Positions 57,383 to 64,000 of a stretch of 64,000 bases of DNA are shown here, piece by piece (position 1 is the stretch's first letter; each line of letters begins with the position of its first letter). The position numbers were made by a program, and so were the translations under genes. The DNA comes from Bacillota bacterium (GTDB taxonomy: Bacteria > Bacillota > Negativicutes > Sporomusales > UBA7701): positions 62,001 to 126,000 of the forward strand of contig JAEZJM010000017.1 of the NCBI GenBank assembly GCA_023415775.1, read 5' to 3'. Under the pieces are notes generated by a model. That model was not told where the DNA came from. It ran no database searches and saw only the letters and a program-made list of their open reading frames with translations.

Positions 57383-58318
57383 TTACAGCTGACGAACCAG
57401 ATTGCGGCCGGATTGTTTGGCTTGATATAACGCCTCCTCCGCCTTCGCGACCAGCGCTTCGGGGCTGGCCATCTCGTCGGGGAGGACGGTGGCGGTGCCG
57501 ACGCTGACGGTGAGGTGGCGGTGGATGGCCGAGCCTTTGTGCTCTATGCCGAGGGTGGCGACGGCGACGCGGATGGCTTCGGCGACGACGAGGGTGCCGA
57601 GGCTGTCGGTATTGGGCAGGAGGACGGCGAATTCTTCGCCGCCGTAACGGGCGGCGAGGTCGCCGGCCCGGGCGATGGTGACGGATATGGTGCGGGCGAC
57701 TTTTTTCAGGCATTCGTCGCCGGCCTGGTGGCCGTAGGTTTCGTTGTAGGCTTTGAAGAAGTCGAGGTCGACGAGGATGACGGACAGGGGCGTCGCCTCG
57801 CGCAGGGCGCGGCGCCATTCTTCGCCGAGGCGCGCCTCGAAGCGGCCGCGGCTGTCGATGGCGGTGAGGCCGTCGAGGGTGCCGAGGCGGGCGAGCTCCT
57901 GGTTTTTGGCGGCAAGTTCACGGGTGAGGGTGTCGAGGGTGTGCTGGTATTCGAGGATGCGGCGGCCGACGGCGAGCCGGCTGCGCAGCAAGGCGGGGTG
58001 GACGGGCTTGGCGATTTGGTCGTCGCCGCCGGCTTCGAAGCCGCGGGCGATCTCGTCCTGGCCGCTTTTGGCCGTGAGGAGGATGATGTAGATCTGGCTG
58101 AGGGCTTTTTCTTTTTTGAGCCGGGCGCAAAGTTCGAGGCCGCCGGGGCCGGGCATGGCCGCGTCGAGGAGGACGAGCGCGGGACGGGTCTCGCCGCGGA
58201 GCGCCCGCCAGGCTTCCCCGCCGCCGGCGGCGACTTCGACCTCGTAGCCCCATTCTTTTATCATCGGTTCGAGCATTACGCGGGTGGTTGCTTCGCCGTC
58301 GACGATCATCACTTTCAT
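57383..58318 (-). CDS. Response regulator diguanylate cyclase (REC-GGDEF)
   Basis: The 311-residue protein has an N-terminal receiver with D52 in VLLDAAMPG and K104, a short coiled linker, and a GGDEF domain with GGEEF at 226-230 and an RxxD inhibitory site at 217-220. It should make cyclic di-GMP when its receiver is phosphorylated, with product feedback. The DGLTAIDSRGRF opening differs slightly from the usual DGLTGLxNRRxF. It is monocistronic, and a family A repeat follows its stop. Confidence 0.92.
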   Translation of the reverse strand: MKVMIVDGEATTRVMLEPMIKEWGYEVEVAAGGGEAWRALRGETRPALVLLDAAMPGPGGLELCARLKKEKALSQIYIILLTAKSGQDEIARGFEAGGDDQIAKPVHPALLRSRLAVGRRILEYQHTLDTLTRELAAKNQELARLGTLDGLTAIDSRGRFEARLGEEWRRALREATPLSVILVDLDFFKAYNETYGHQAGDECLKKVARTISVTIARAGDLAARYGGEEFAVLLPNTDSLGTLVVAEAIRVAVATLGIEHKGSAIHRHLTVSVGTATVLPDEMASPEALVAKAEEALYQAKQSGRNLVRQL

Positions 58319-58448
58319 CCGTCATTCCGCCTTTGCGTAAATTTGCCATTTCTGGGCGATCACGCCTAGTTTCCAGCTTTCTACAAATGCAGCGATTTTC
58401 CTGCCGCGGCCGCTGCTCGGCCGATAATGATCTCCGCGAAGCAGTCAA

Positions 58449-58476
58449 GCGGTGGGGCAGGTGGAGTTGGGGATGA
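58449..58476 (+). repeat. Repeat E, copy 1 (gene-tail fragment)
   Basis: GCGGTGGGGCAGGTGGAGTT followed by GGGGATGA is nearly the same as sequences at 59636 and 61894. Read in one frame all three give AVGQVELG, so they look like 3' ends of related coding sequences. Confidence 0.5.
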
Positions 58477-58487
58477 CAAGGGAAATA

Positions 58488-58522
58488 GAAAAACTCCCTG
58501 ACTTCGGTCCGGGAGTTTTTTA
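58488..58522 (+). terminator. Terminator downstream of the repeat E fragment
   Basis: AACTCCC and GGGAGTT pair around a 12-base loop that contains CTTCGG-like sequence, followed by TTTTTTAA on the plus strand. Confidence 0.65.
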
Positions 58523-58669
58523 ATCTCCGCGTGCGAGGCTGTACCAGTTTCCTGGGATAGCGACCAACCATCCCGAAAAGTAAAAAGTGTAAAAGAGTCA
58601 ATACTATAGGCGGTACATGTGGCATCCCCGCCAACCGGAGGCAAGGAGGGGTCGCCAGTCGGGAGGATT

Positions 58670-59161
58670 ATGGGCAGGGAATATTGGGGGCTCGCCGCGC
58701 TGGCTCTCGCCAGTATTTTGCTTGTGACGATGTTTGGCCGCACCAATAAGCCACGGGAAAGCCTGTTCCTCTTTGTCATGGGGCAAACGGTGAGCTGGCC
58801 GGGCACTATTATCTTGGCTTTTATAGGCAGTATCGAAGCTCCTGTGCGGTTGTTCCCTAAAGCCACCGACAGCAATTTCGCCCTTGCGTTTATTTTCCTG
58901 CCGGCGGCATATGTCGCGTATTATTGGCATTATCCCCGGAACAAGAGCCGTATCCTCCAGATCGCGTATACCCTTGCGGTTACGGGCGGCAGCGCGTTGG
59001 CGCATGTCGCTGTGCAAAAATATACCGATTTGTTGGTCTATATCGATTTTACGGGATACCGGCTGTGGCTGATCAATATCATATCGTATTACGCAGGCCG
59101 TATCTATTGTGATTGGTTTTTCAGCCAAGTGGCGAAGGCGAGGGGACGGAAGCCGCGATGA
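58670..59161 (+). CDS. CBO0543-like membrane protein 1
   Basis: The 163-residue protein has four to five membrane helices and the family-like C-terminal pattern QKYTDLLVYIDFTGYRLWLI, followed by a final helix ending in CDWFF. CBO0543-type proteins usually occur as adjacent homologous pairs in spore-forming Firmicutes; their function is unknown. ATG at 58670 follows GGGAGG, though closely; a GTG at 58619 is an alternative start. The gene overlaps its paralogue as ATGA. Confidence 0.72.
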   Translation: MGREYWGLAALALASILLVTMFGRTNKPRESLFLFVMGQTVSWPGTIILAFIGSIEAPVRLFPKATDSNFALAFIFLPAAYVAYYWHYPRNKSRILQIAYTLAVTGGSALAHVAVQKYTDLLVYIDFTGYRLWLINIISYYAGRIYCDWFFSQVAKARGRKPR

Positions 59162-59628
59162 GTTTGGAGGGCATGATTTTAGCCGCTTCGGCCGTGGTTG
59201 CGATACTATCTCTCGCGCTCACCCCGAAAAACAAGTTGCTGCAGATGCAGTTTATCATTTTTTTCGTGCAGCTTCCCACCTGGCTGCTCGGCCTGTCGGC
59301 GGTGGAGCTGGAGCTGCTGGAGTATCCCTACCGGGAGCTGGCCAGCGTCAACAGGACCAGTTTTATTTTCGAATTTATTGTTTTGCCGGTGTTGTGCGTC
59401 CATGTGAATAATTATTACCCGTGGCAGGCGAGGGCGCTGGCCAAGGCGGGGTACCTGGCGGGTATCAGCCTGCTTCTGACCGGCTTTGAGGTTATTTTGG
59501 AGCGATATACCATGCTGATCAGATATACCGGGTGGGAGTGGTACTGGACCTCGGTCAGCGTGCTGTTCATCATGTGGCTGACCCAGAGAACGGTGGCATG
59601 GTTTTTTGACGGTGATCGCGGGGGATAA
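59158..59628 (+). CDS. CBO0543-like membrane protein 2
   Basis: The 156-residue paralogue of the preceding protein has LTPKNKLLQMQFIIFFVQLP, EYPYRELASVNRTSFIFEF and ERYTMLIRYTGWEWYWT, followed by a last helix. Its ATG lies in the stop of gene 1 (ATGA). The final residues (DGDRGG) are encoded by the beginning of repeat E copy 2, whose related copy at 61866 reads in another frame, so the original C-terminus may have been replaced. Confidence 0.72.
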   Translation: MSLEGMILAASAVVAILSLALTPKNKLLQMQFIIFFVQLPTWLLGLSAVELELLEYPYRELASVNRTSFIFEFIVLPVLCVHVNNYYPWQARALAKAGYLAGISLLLTGFEVILERYTMLIRYTGWEWYWTSVSVLFIMWLTQRTVAWFFDGDRGG

Positions 59629-59667
59629 GATTGGGGCGGTGGGGCAGGTAGAGCTGGGGGTGTATTA
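59611..59667 (+). repeat. Repeat E, copy 2
   Basis: GGTGATCGCGGGGGATA at its start is identical to copy 3 at 61866, and the rest (GGGCGGTGGGGCAGGTAGAG and so on) is similar. Read from GTG it gives VIAGDKIGAVGQVELGVY and a stop. It overlaps the end of CBO0543-like gene 2. An isolated family A terminus (CGGCCGTTGATAA) follows at 59673. Confidence 0.55.
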
Positions 59668-59928
59668 GGCTTCGGCCGTTGATAAGGCCCTGAGATAATA
59701 ACAGACGAGTTTCCTGCATATTGAAATCATAGATAAGAAAAACATAATCCACCTAAAGATTGACCACCGCGTGATGCACGCCAATAGGCCTGTTCATATT
59801 AACAGAATAGAAAGCTTCTGTGCGAACTTGAAGCGCCAGTTTTGTTTTAGGTACACCAACCGAGCAGGATATGTTTGCCATGATGTTGAAGCAATCGATT
59901 GTATAGTCCTTATATAGGAGAGATTTAT
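59668..59928. other. Boundary region leading into the AT-rich island
   Basis: After the family A terminus at 59673-59685, base composition drops within about 20 bp. No gene is supported in these 260 bp, which include the promoter region of the sce7726-like gene. Confidence 0.5.
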
Positions 59929-60525
59929 ATGCTAACCAAAGATGCCGAAATTCGTCATCAACTAAAAGAAGAAATAAATCATAAATTTGCTAATACAGAC
60001 AGTATTGTTATTAATGAGTTAGATGTATGTAATGGTACTGCCAGAATTGATATCGCTGTTATCAATTGCGCCTTACACGGATATGAGATTAAAAGCGATA
60101 AGGACACTTTGGAGCGTTTACCTAAACAGATGGAGGCTTATAATCGCTTTTTTGATTATATTACTGTAGTATGCGGGCAAAAGCATTTAGAGGAAATATC
60201 AAAACGAATTCCTGAGTATTGGGGTATTTCTGAAGCTATTCAACAATCTGATGCGGTTTTTATTAATAGTATAAGAAAACCAAAACAAAACGAAGAAATA
60301 GAAGCCAAAGCATTATTGCAAATGCTTTGGCGTAATGAGATATTATTTGTTTTAAAACAATTGGATTGTAATAAACAGATTTTTAAGTATCCCAAATTTA
60401 ATCTAGTTCAATTTTTGATTAATAACATGAAGTTGGAAGATATTCAAAGCTATGTTCGGGTTTGTCTTAAGGCGCGCCCACTTGATTGGCGGCCTGATGC
60501 GCAACGAATGATATGTGATGGTTAA
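59929..60525 (+). CDS. sce7726-family protein, PD-(D/E)xK nuclease-like
   Basis: The 198-residue protein matches the sce7726 pattern: INELDVCNGTARIDIAVI, HGYEIKSDKDTLERLPKQ and VVCGQKHLEEI, then WGI. E30, D41 and E53-x-K55 are spaced as in a PD-(D/E)xK nuclease core. The family's function is unknown to me; the fold suggests DNA or RNA cleavage. AGGAGA lies eight bases before the ATG at 59929. It is AT-rich and convergent with the Beta-family gene, overlapping it by 59 bp. sce7726 genes are named after a genomic neighbour of sce7725 (Beta family), so this is a recurrent pair. Confidence 0.75.
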   Translation: MLTKDAEIRHQLKEEINHKFANTDSIVINELDVCNGTARIDIAVINCALHGYEIKSDKDTLERLPKQMEAYNRFFDYITVVCGQKHLEEISKRIPEYWGISEAIQQSDAVFINSIRKPKQNEEIEAKALLQMLWRNEILFVLKQLDCNKQIFKYPKFNLVQFLINNMKLEDIQSYVRVCLKARPLDWRPDAQRMICDG

Positions 60526-61489
60526 TAGCAATTTTAACCCACGATTCTAAATTGCCATGATTACAATTCCTAACTCCTGTGCAGGCAGTATTTGCGCAGG
60601 AGTTAATTTCATTATCTCCCCAACAATGCCTTGCGCCGCAATAAAACTTTTCCTTAACTAGTATTTTAGATAATTGATGAAATTGCGGAAAGTCGAATTT
60701 ATTATCTCTATTTAATTTTCCACGAATAATATACCATGAGTTATCATGGGTGTAGCGAATCGTGGGAATAATAGTTACTCCTTTTGTTGGGTCAATCTCA
60801 ATTTCATAAGGATCATCAGACCCGTAATCTCCAAAAATTATTCTTTTGTTGGTTTTTAATAAAGATTGCCACACTTCCCATTCAATACGTTTTATTGACG
60901 TAACACTCAATGGTTTTAGTCCAGACAGTGTTTCGGGGAAAGATGAGCCAGCAAAAATCAATCGTCTAAACTTTTGTTTTTTGCCCTTTTCGTAATCACT
61001 TACTTTTAATATAACATCACTAATAAGCTTTGTGATAACTGGTATGCTGTTGCTATAATTAAGCAACCAAGGTGCATCGATAATAATATCTATGTTATTA
61101 GCCATAATTCCACAAGAATCAATAAACGGTTTAACTACCTTATCGAAATCCAATCCAGCGTCAATTCTTAAGACAATTGATTTAACTTTAGCCACAACAG
61201 ATTTACTGGTTAATGGATTTACGGCTAAAATAAACGATAGTCCAGCCTGAGTAAACTTATCAATTGCGATAATTTTTTCAGCATCTAACATTTTAGAATC
61301 TCGGTGAAAATCTAATATAAATTCCCTTGAGGGCCAATGCCTCTTGTATGCTCCAATTATACTATCATAGTTTTTAGACATAAGGCACGTTACTGGTAGT
61401 ATAGTATCCTTTATCGTGTCACTCAATTTTGAAAGAGCAATTTGTTCACCCCGCTTCCATTTCAAATTAGGTACATAACAAACTGCCAT
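60467..61489 (-). CDS. Beta-family protein (sce7725-like)
   Basis: The 340-residue protein begins MAVCYVPNLKWKRGEQIALS, the start typical of the Beta_protein/sce7725 family, with a barrel-like series (IILDFH-type, LSFILAVNPL, NIDIIIDAPWL, LIFAGSSFP). The C-terminal part (YCGARHCWGDNEINS) has conserved Cys/His/Trp residues. The biochemical role is unknown. GGAGGG lies six bases before the ATG, and TATAAT near 61530 on the minus strand may be its -10. It converges with and overlaps the sce7726 gene. Confidence 0.75.
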   Translation of the reverse strand: MAVCYVPNLKWKRGEQIALSKLSDTIKDTILPVTCLMSKNYDSIIGAYKRHWPSREFILDFHRDSKMLDAEKIIAIDKFTQAGLSFILAVNPLTSKSVVAKVKSIVLRIDAGLDFDKVVKPFIDSCGIMANNIDIIIDAPWLLNYSNSIPVITKLISDVILKVSDYEKGKKQKFRRLIFAGSSFPETLSGLKPLSVTSIKRIEWEVWQSLLKTNKRIIFGDYGSDDPYEIEIDPTKGVTIIPTIRYTHDNSWYIIRGKLNRDNKFDFPQFHQLSKILVKEKFYCGARHCWGDNEINSCANTACTGVRNCNHGNLESWVKIAINHHISFVAHQAANQVGAP

Positions 61490-61670
61490 TTTAATCCCTC
61501 CTTCAATTTTTATCTACATTATATTGCAGAACAAATAAAAACAATGTCGAAAAAGGAATATTATTCTATTTTTGCTTACTCTTGCGGATTTAACCTATGC
61601 CGTTATACTTTTAGGGCCAATTCCTTTTTTTAGCCGGCGGCACCGCCCCAAGAAAAAGCCACAGCCGGCC

Positions 61671-61706
61671 ATAAAAAAAGCCTGACTCCTAAAAAGAGCC
61701 AGGCTT
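61671..61706 (-). terminator. Strong minus-strand terminator
   Basis: AAGCCTG-CTC and GAG-CAGGCTT form a stem followed on the minus strand by seven T. A close relative lies at 63967-63994. No intact gene ends just upstream of it, so it may belong to a lost gene. Confidence 0.65.
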
Positions 61707-61865
61707 AAAATTTATACTGGCGGCGCCTACAGTCGCCGCCATCATGCTGGCGAGGACGCGGCGACGGCCGACGCCTACGCGACAGCACAGGCAACCGGGT
61801 ACAGGGGCCACAGGATATCGACGCCGCCCTATCTGGATCGCCGCTTCCCCGGAGGTGCTGGGCGC

Positions 61866-61924
61866 GGTGGTGATCGCGGGGGATAGGGGCGGCGCGGTCG
61901 GCCAGGTGGAACTTGGGGCGTATT
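61866..61924 (+). repeat. Repeat E, copy 3
   Basis: Starts with the same GGTGATCGCGGGGGATA as copy 2 and reads VIAGDRGGAVGQVELGAY and a stop. Upstream codons (SPEVLGAV) suggest the tail of a longer coding sequence, now broken. Confidence 0.55.
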
Positions 61925-62062
61925 GAGGGATTGATAAGTTCAGATAGGGTTTGCGGCGGATTATTACTGAGCCAATGGTTCCCGACTTTTGCCGCACTCG
62001 CGTGGTAGAAAAGAAAAGTGACAGGGATTTACCCCGTCACTTATCTTTAATTTTTCGCCAAG

Positions 62063-62608
62063 CTACTGCGCCAGGTTCTGGTGCTTAAAAAAGATGAAAT
62101 AAAAGTTTGTTATGTTCCGTATTAGTAGGAGCAATATGTGAAGTGTAAGATAAACCTCACAAAAGAGAAGCGCAGCCATGAATGCTTTTTCATTGTAGAG
62201 CCGTAAAGCAAATGCAACAAAAAACACGAACAACAGCAAGAAAATCTGAACGATCAGTACGTAAACAAACATTATGAATACCCACTGGTAAATAGTTATT
62301 TTTTTTCTATCAATTTCCCGGTCTGTTTTTGATTGCTTGATCTTCTCAATATTCGCGTTGTTACTAGTGAGCAATATTGTAATACAGGTAATTGAAAAAC
62401 CAATCAAGATAGCCAACGCATTCGGCATAATATCCCGTAATTTCATGAGTGCAGGGTGTAGGCTGGCATTATTATGATAGAAAAGGGTTGCCAAAAACGC
62501 CACAATAAGAGGAATAACGATTTCGTAGTTTACCTCGTTCCTCTTTACCGTTCTATAATAATCGACAATAGGGATAAGCCACTCCCCATAGAGGTGTTTC
62601 CCTAACAT
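62063..62608 (-). CDS. Four-helix membrane protein of a two-gene accessory cassette
   Basis: The 181-residue protein has about four membrane helices, in two pairs (30-45 and 64-80, then 105-135 and 142-165) with a charged cytosolic loop (EKIKQSKTDREIDRKK) between. No family recognised. The ATG lies two bases after the stop of the upstream soluble protein, so translation is coupled. Composition is AT-rich. A soluble sensor plus a small membrane effector is a common layout in anti-phage systems such as Kiwa, but no sequence relation is claimed. Confidence 0.7.
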   Translation of the reverse strand: MLGKHLYGEWLIPIVDYYRTVKRNEVNYEIVIPLIVAFLATLFYHNNASLHPALMKLRDIMPNALAILIGFSITCITILLTSNNANIEKIKQSKTDREIDRKKITIYQWVFIMFVYVLIVQIFLLLFVFFVAFALRLYNEKAFMAALLFCEVYLTLHILLLLIRNITNFYFIFFKHQNLAQ

Positions 62609-62610
62609 TA

Positions 62611-63507
62611 CTACTCATCCCCTAATATGGCCATCATTTTACCGAAAATTGATGAGGTATTGACTGTACCATCTCCATCAAGGGCAGTATTAATGTACTC
62701 CAACTTCTTGATTAATAGACTATCAAGCGTAACGGACTTTCCCTCGGTGTCATTTCCATAAATCCTTACTCTTGAAACCTTACTGTCCTGAGCAGTTATC
62801 TGGTTATAAATGAGGGATGCTGTGCGTTTCGCCAGACTTTCCCGAGGCTTCGCTTTCGCAGTAATAACAATATCCTCTTTCATCGACAAATCTTCTCGGT
62901 CTAAAAGGCCATAGGCCTCAGAACCGAGCATTTTTTTATAGGTGTAGATTTCAGCGATTTTCAAACGTGACATTTTTTCAAGTTCCACGAGAAAGTCCCT
63001 CATGGGGATTATACCGTATACGATTTTAAAGTTTTTTGGCTTCTTATTTTGGGTTAGGTAATCTTTTAACTTTTTATTCAGATAGTCGGTTATGCCGCCG
63101 ATAGTGATACCGCTTTTCCGCTCTTCCAGTAGTAGCTCAGCTTCAAGAGTACGAACACGAAAACAAAGATGCGTCTTTTCTTTTTCGCCTTCTTCTGGCT
63201 TTTTGTCAGTGTCACGTTCGGAACCGTCAAGGCTAGACATATATTTTGGATTGTGGTTGTATTTACAACTTTTAAACAATACCTTGACTAAAAACCCGCC
63301 GGTCGTAGGATCAATAGCAATCGACTCAAAGCAGATAGCCTTGTTGTACTGCTCAATTCTGATTAGCCGATCCGCTTCGGGTAAAGCGGCAACGTAGTTC
63401 AGCAGATCAATAAACAGCTCCCGATCAAAATAACGCTCGTCCTCCGGCGTTCCGCGCTTATGAAAGTCATAGGTATAGAAACCCACCTTGCGATCTGCTG
63501 TACTCAT
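62611..63507 (-). CDS. Uncharacterised soluble protein of a two-gene accessory cassette
   Basis: The 298-residue protein begins STADRKVGFYTYDFHKRG and has FRVRTLEAELLLEERKSGIT, a PMRDFLVELEKMSRLKIAEI region and a C-terminal SSIFGKMMAILGDE. There is no signal peptide or membrane helix. I do not recognise the family; the LKIAEI-containing part resembles proteins that dimerise through helical arms, a weak impression. ATG at 63507 follows GGAG; the frame extends 23 codons further without support. It is the first gene of the pair with the membrane protein. Confidence 0.7.
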   Translation of the reverse strand: MSTADRKVGFYTYDFHKRGTPEDERYFDRELFIDLLNYVAALPEADRLIRIEQYNKAICFESIAIDPTTGGFLVKVLFKSCKYNHNPKYMSSLDGSERDTDKKPEEGEKEKTHLCFRVRTLEAELLLEERKSGITIGGITDYLNKKLKDYLTQNKKPKNFKIVYGIIPMRDFLVELEKMSRLKIAEIYTYKKMLGSEAYGLLDREDLSMKEDIVITAKAKPRESLAKRTASLIYNQITAQDSKVSRVRIYGNDTEGKSVTLDSLLIKKLEYINTALDGDGTVNTSSIFGKMMAILGDE

Positions 63508-63742
63508 AGTATCAACTCCGTTCACGTACTTTTCTGACAGATTTCGATACCATATACTACAATTCCTGGTAAGCATTGCAATAATCGACAGCTGATTTAA
63601 AATTTCCTAATGATTTCATCTGCCATTACGGTCTCCTGTTTTCCATTCTTGGTTGATACGAAATATATTAGGATTTGGTCATTTGTCCACAGAACGGAAC
63701 CCGTCACCCGTCGCTCCTCTATGTGGATAGGCTAACGCGGCG

Positions 63743-63945
63743 TTCCCGGCGTTGGGTCAACCCACCGTGAGCGAGGACGGCGGCCGCTACTTAGCGAGAG
63801 AGCCGGTAACGGCTGCCGGCGCGAGCCATGGACGGCGAGCGAGCCGCTATCGGTCAGGAGACCGTTAGCGGCGTACGGCCAGCTGTCGGCGACGAGGTTA
63901 GTAAGACCGCCGCCCGCAGCGGGTGGGATGACCCAATGCCGGGAA
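63743..63945 (-). repeat. Family B foldback repeat, copy 2 (203 bp)
   Basis: Ends TTCCCGGCGTTGGGTCAACC and the inverse of TTCCCGGCATTGGGTCATCC. The inside is the reverse complement of copy 1 (for example GCCGCTACTTAGCGAGAGAG and CGCGAGCCATGGACGGCGAG). Equal length and opposite orientation to the copy at 54394-54596. Confidence 0.88.
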
Positions 63946-63963
63946 GATAGTCGCGATATAGCA

Positions 63964-63995
63964 GAAAAGCCTGACTCCTTACGGAGCCAGGCTTC
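63964..63995 (-). terminator. Terminator at the window's right edge
   Basis: AAGCCTG-CTCC and GGAG-CAGGCTT pair around TTAC with a T-rich tail on the minus strand. It probably ends a minus-strand gene that lies beyond the window. Confidence 0.65.
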
Positions 63996-64000
63996 GTGCT

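Larger units (their letters stand above)
58319..58669. other. Gene-free region between divergent genes, with a gene-tail remnant and terminator
   Basis: No intact gene is supported. At 58449-58476 lies the conserved tail of a degenerate sequence (repeat E, copy 1), directly followed by a plus-strand terminator, which looks like the 3' end of a decayed gene. The right part precedes the first CBO0543 gene. Confidence 0.5.
61490..62062. other. Gene-free region with repeat E copy 3 and a minus-strand terminator
   Basis: About 570 bp between the Beta-family gene and the membrane-protein cassette. It goes from AT-rich to a GC-rich patch (61700-61930) that looks like degraded host sequence and back. 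An open frame at 61744-61926 ends in the repeat E tail but has no ribosome binding site. Confidence 0.5.

Noticed and set aside
58530..58669. Riboswitch in the leader before the CBO0543-like genes
   Set aside because: Several short GC stems are present but no known aptamer core could be matched.
61689..61997. 102-codon minus-strand open frame between the two island cassettes
   Set aside because: Its end lies inside a terminator hairpin, there is no ribosome binding site, and the composition is that of degraded sequence.
62063..63507. Assignment of the two-gene cassette to the Kiwa system
   Set aside because: Only size and topology are similar; gene order is reversed and no sequence motif of KwaA or KwaB could be recognised.

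Overview
The window reads as a GC-rich chromosome segment of a diderm Firmicute, most likely a Negativicute of the Sporomusaceae type. The basis is strong AGGAGG-type ribosome binding sites, frequent GTG and TTG starts, Firmicute-style proteins (long single-chain PurL, Spo0A-type sensor kinase, paired CBO0543 membrane proteins) and a secreted S8 protease with an outer-membrane autotransporter barrel, which requires an outer membrane. The taxonomic assignment is inference. No rRNA, tRNA or CRISPR array was recognised.

Left part (1-28 kb): a partial amidase, purL, a PHP phosphoesterase, an FAD-linked oxidase and a ThiF-like E1 enzyme on the minus strand; an orphan sensor kinase and an acyltransferase/cyclic-nucleotide-binding fusion on plus; then a nitroreductase, a histidinol-phosphatase-like protein and an EamA exporter. 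A feoAB iron-uptake operon sits behind a Fur-box-like site. It is followed by an MFS transporter, a polar amino-acid ABC transporter, an M20 amidohydrolase and a serine-protease autotransporter preceded by a Nif11-type peptide gene.

Middle (28-42 kb): an AT-rich type II restriction-modification pair; a zone of REP-like repeats with the core GGGGACGG around a thioesterase gene; small membrane proteins; a CDP-glycerol glycerophosphotransferase-like enzyme; an MscS channel; and a sugar-acid operon (VOC, split UxaA dehydratase, four-carbon acid sugar kinase, SDR) with the remnant of an AbrB-type permease at its head. At about 37.8 kb the top strand changes from C-rich to G-rich independently of gene direction.

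Right part (42-64 kb): redox, iron and DNA-repair genes (flavoprotein, MbfA-like ferritin/VIT, Fe-ADH, split Ada/Ogt), a DUF350/ATP-grasp/lipoprotein stress-type operon, a D-threonine-aldolase-like enzyme, a rhomboid-TPR protein behind a zinc-ribbon scramblase-like protein, and a REC-GGDEF cyclase. From about 59.7 kb an AT-rich accessory island carries two defence-like cassettes of unknown mechanism: an sce7726-family nuclease-like gene convergent with a Beta-family gene, and a soluble protein coupled to a four-helix membrane protein.

The window is also rich in foldback repeats. Family A (about 121 bp) has five copies, mostly abutting gene 3' ends. Family B is a pair of 203-bp elements in opposite orientation at 54.4 and 63.7 kb. 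Family C (about 213 bp) has two clear copies and one doubtful one. Families B and C share a core around CCATGG, suggesting one superfamily of non-autonomous elements.
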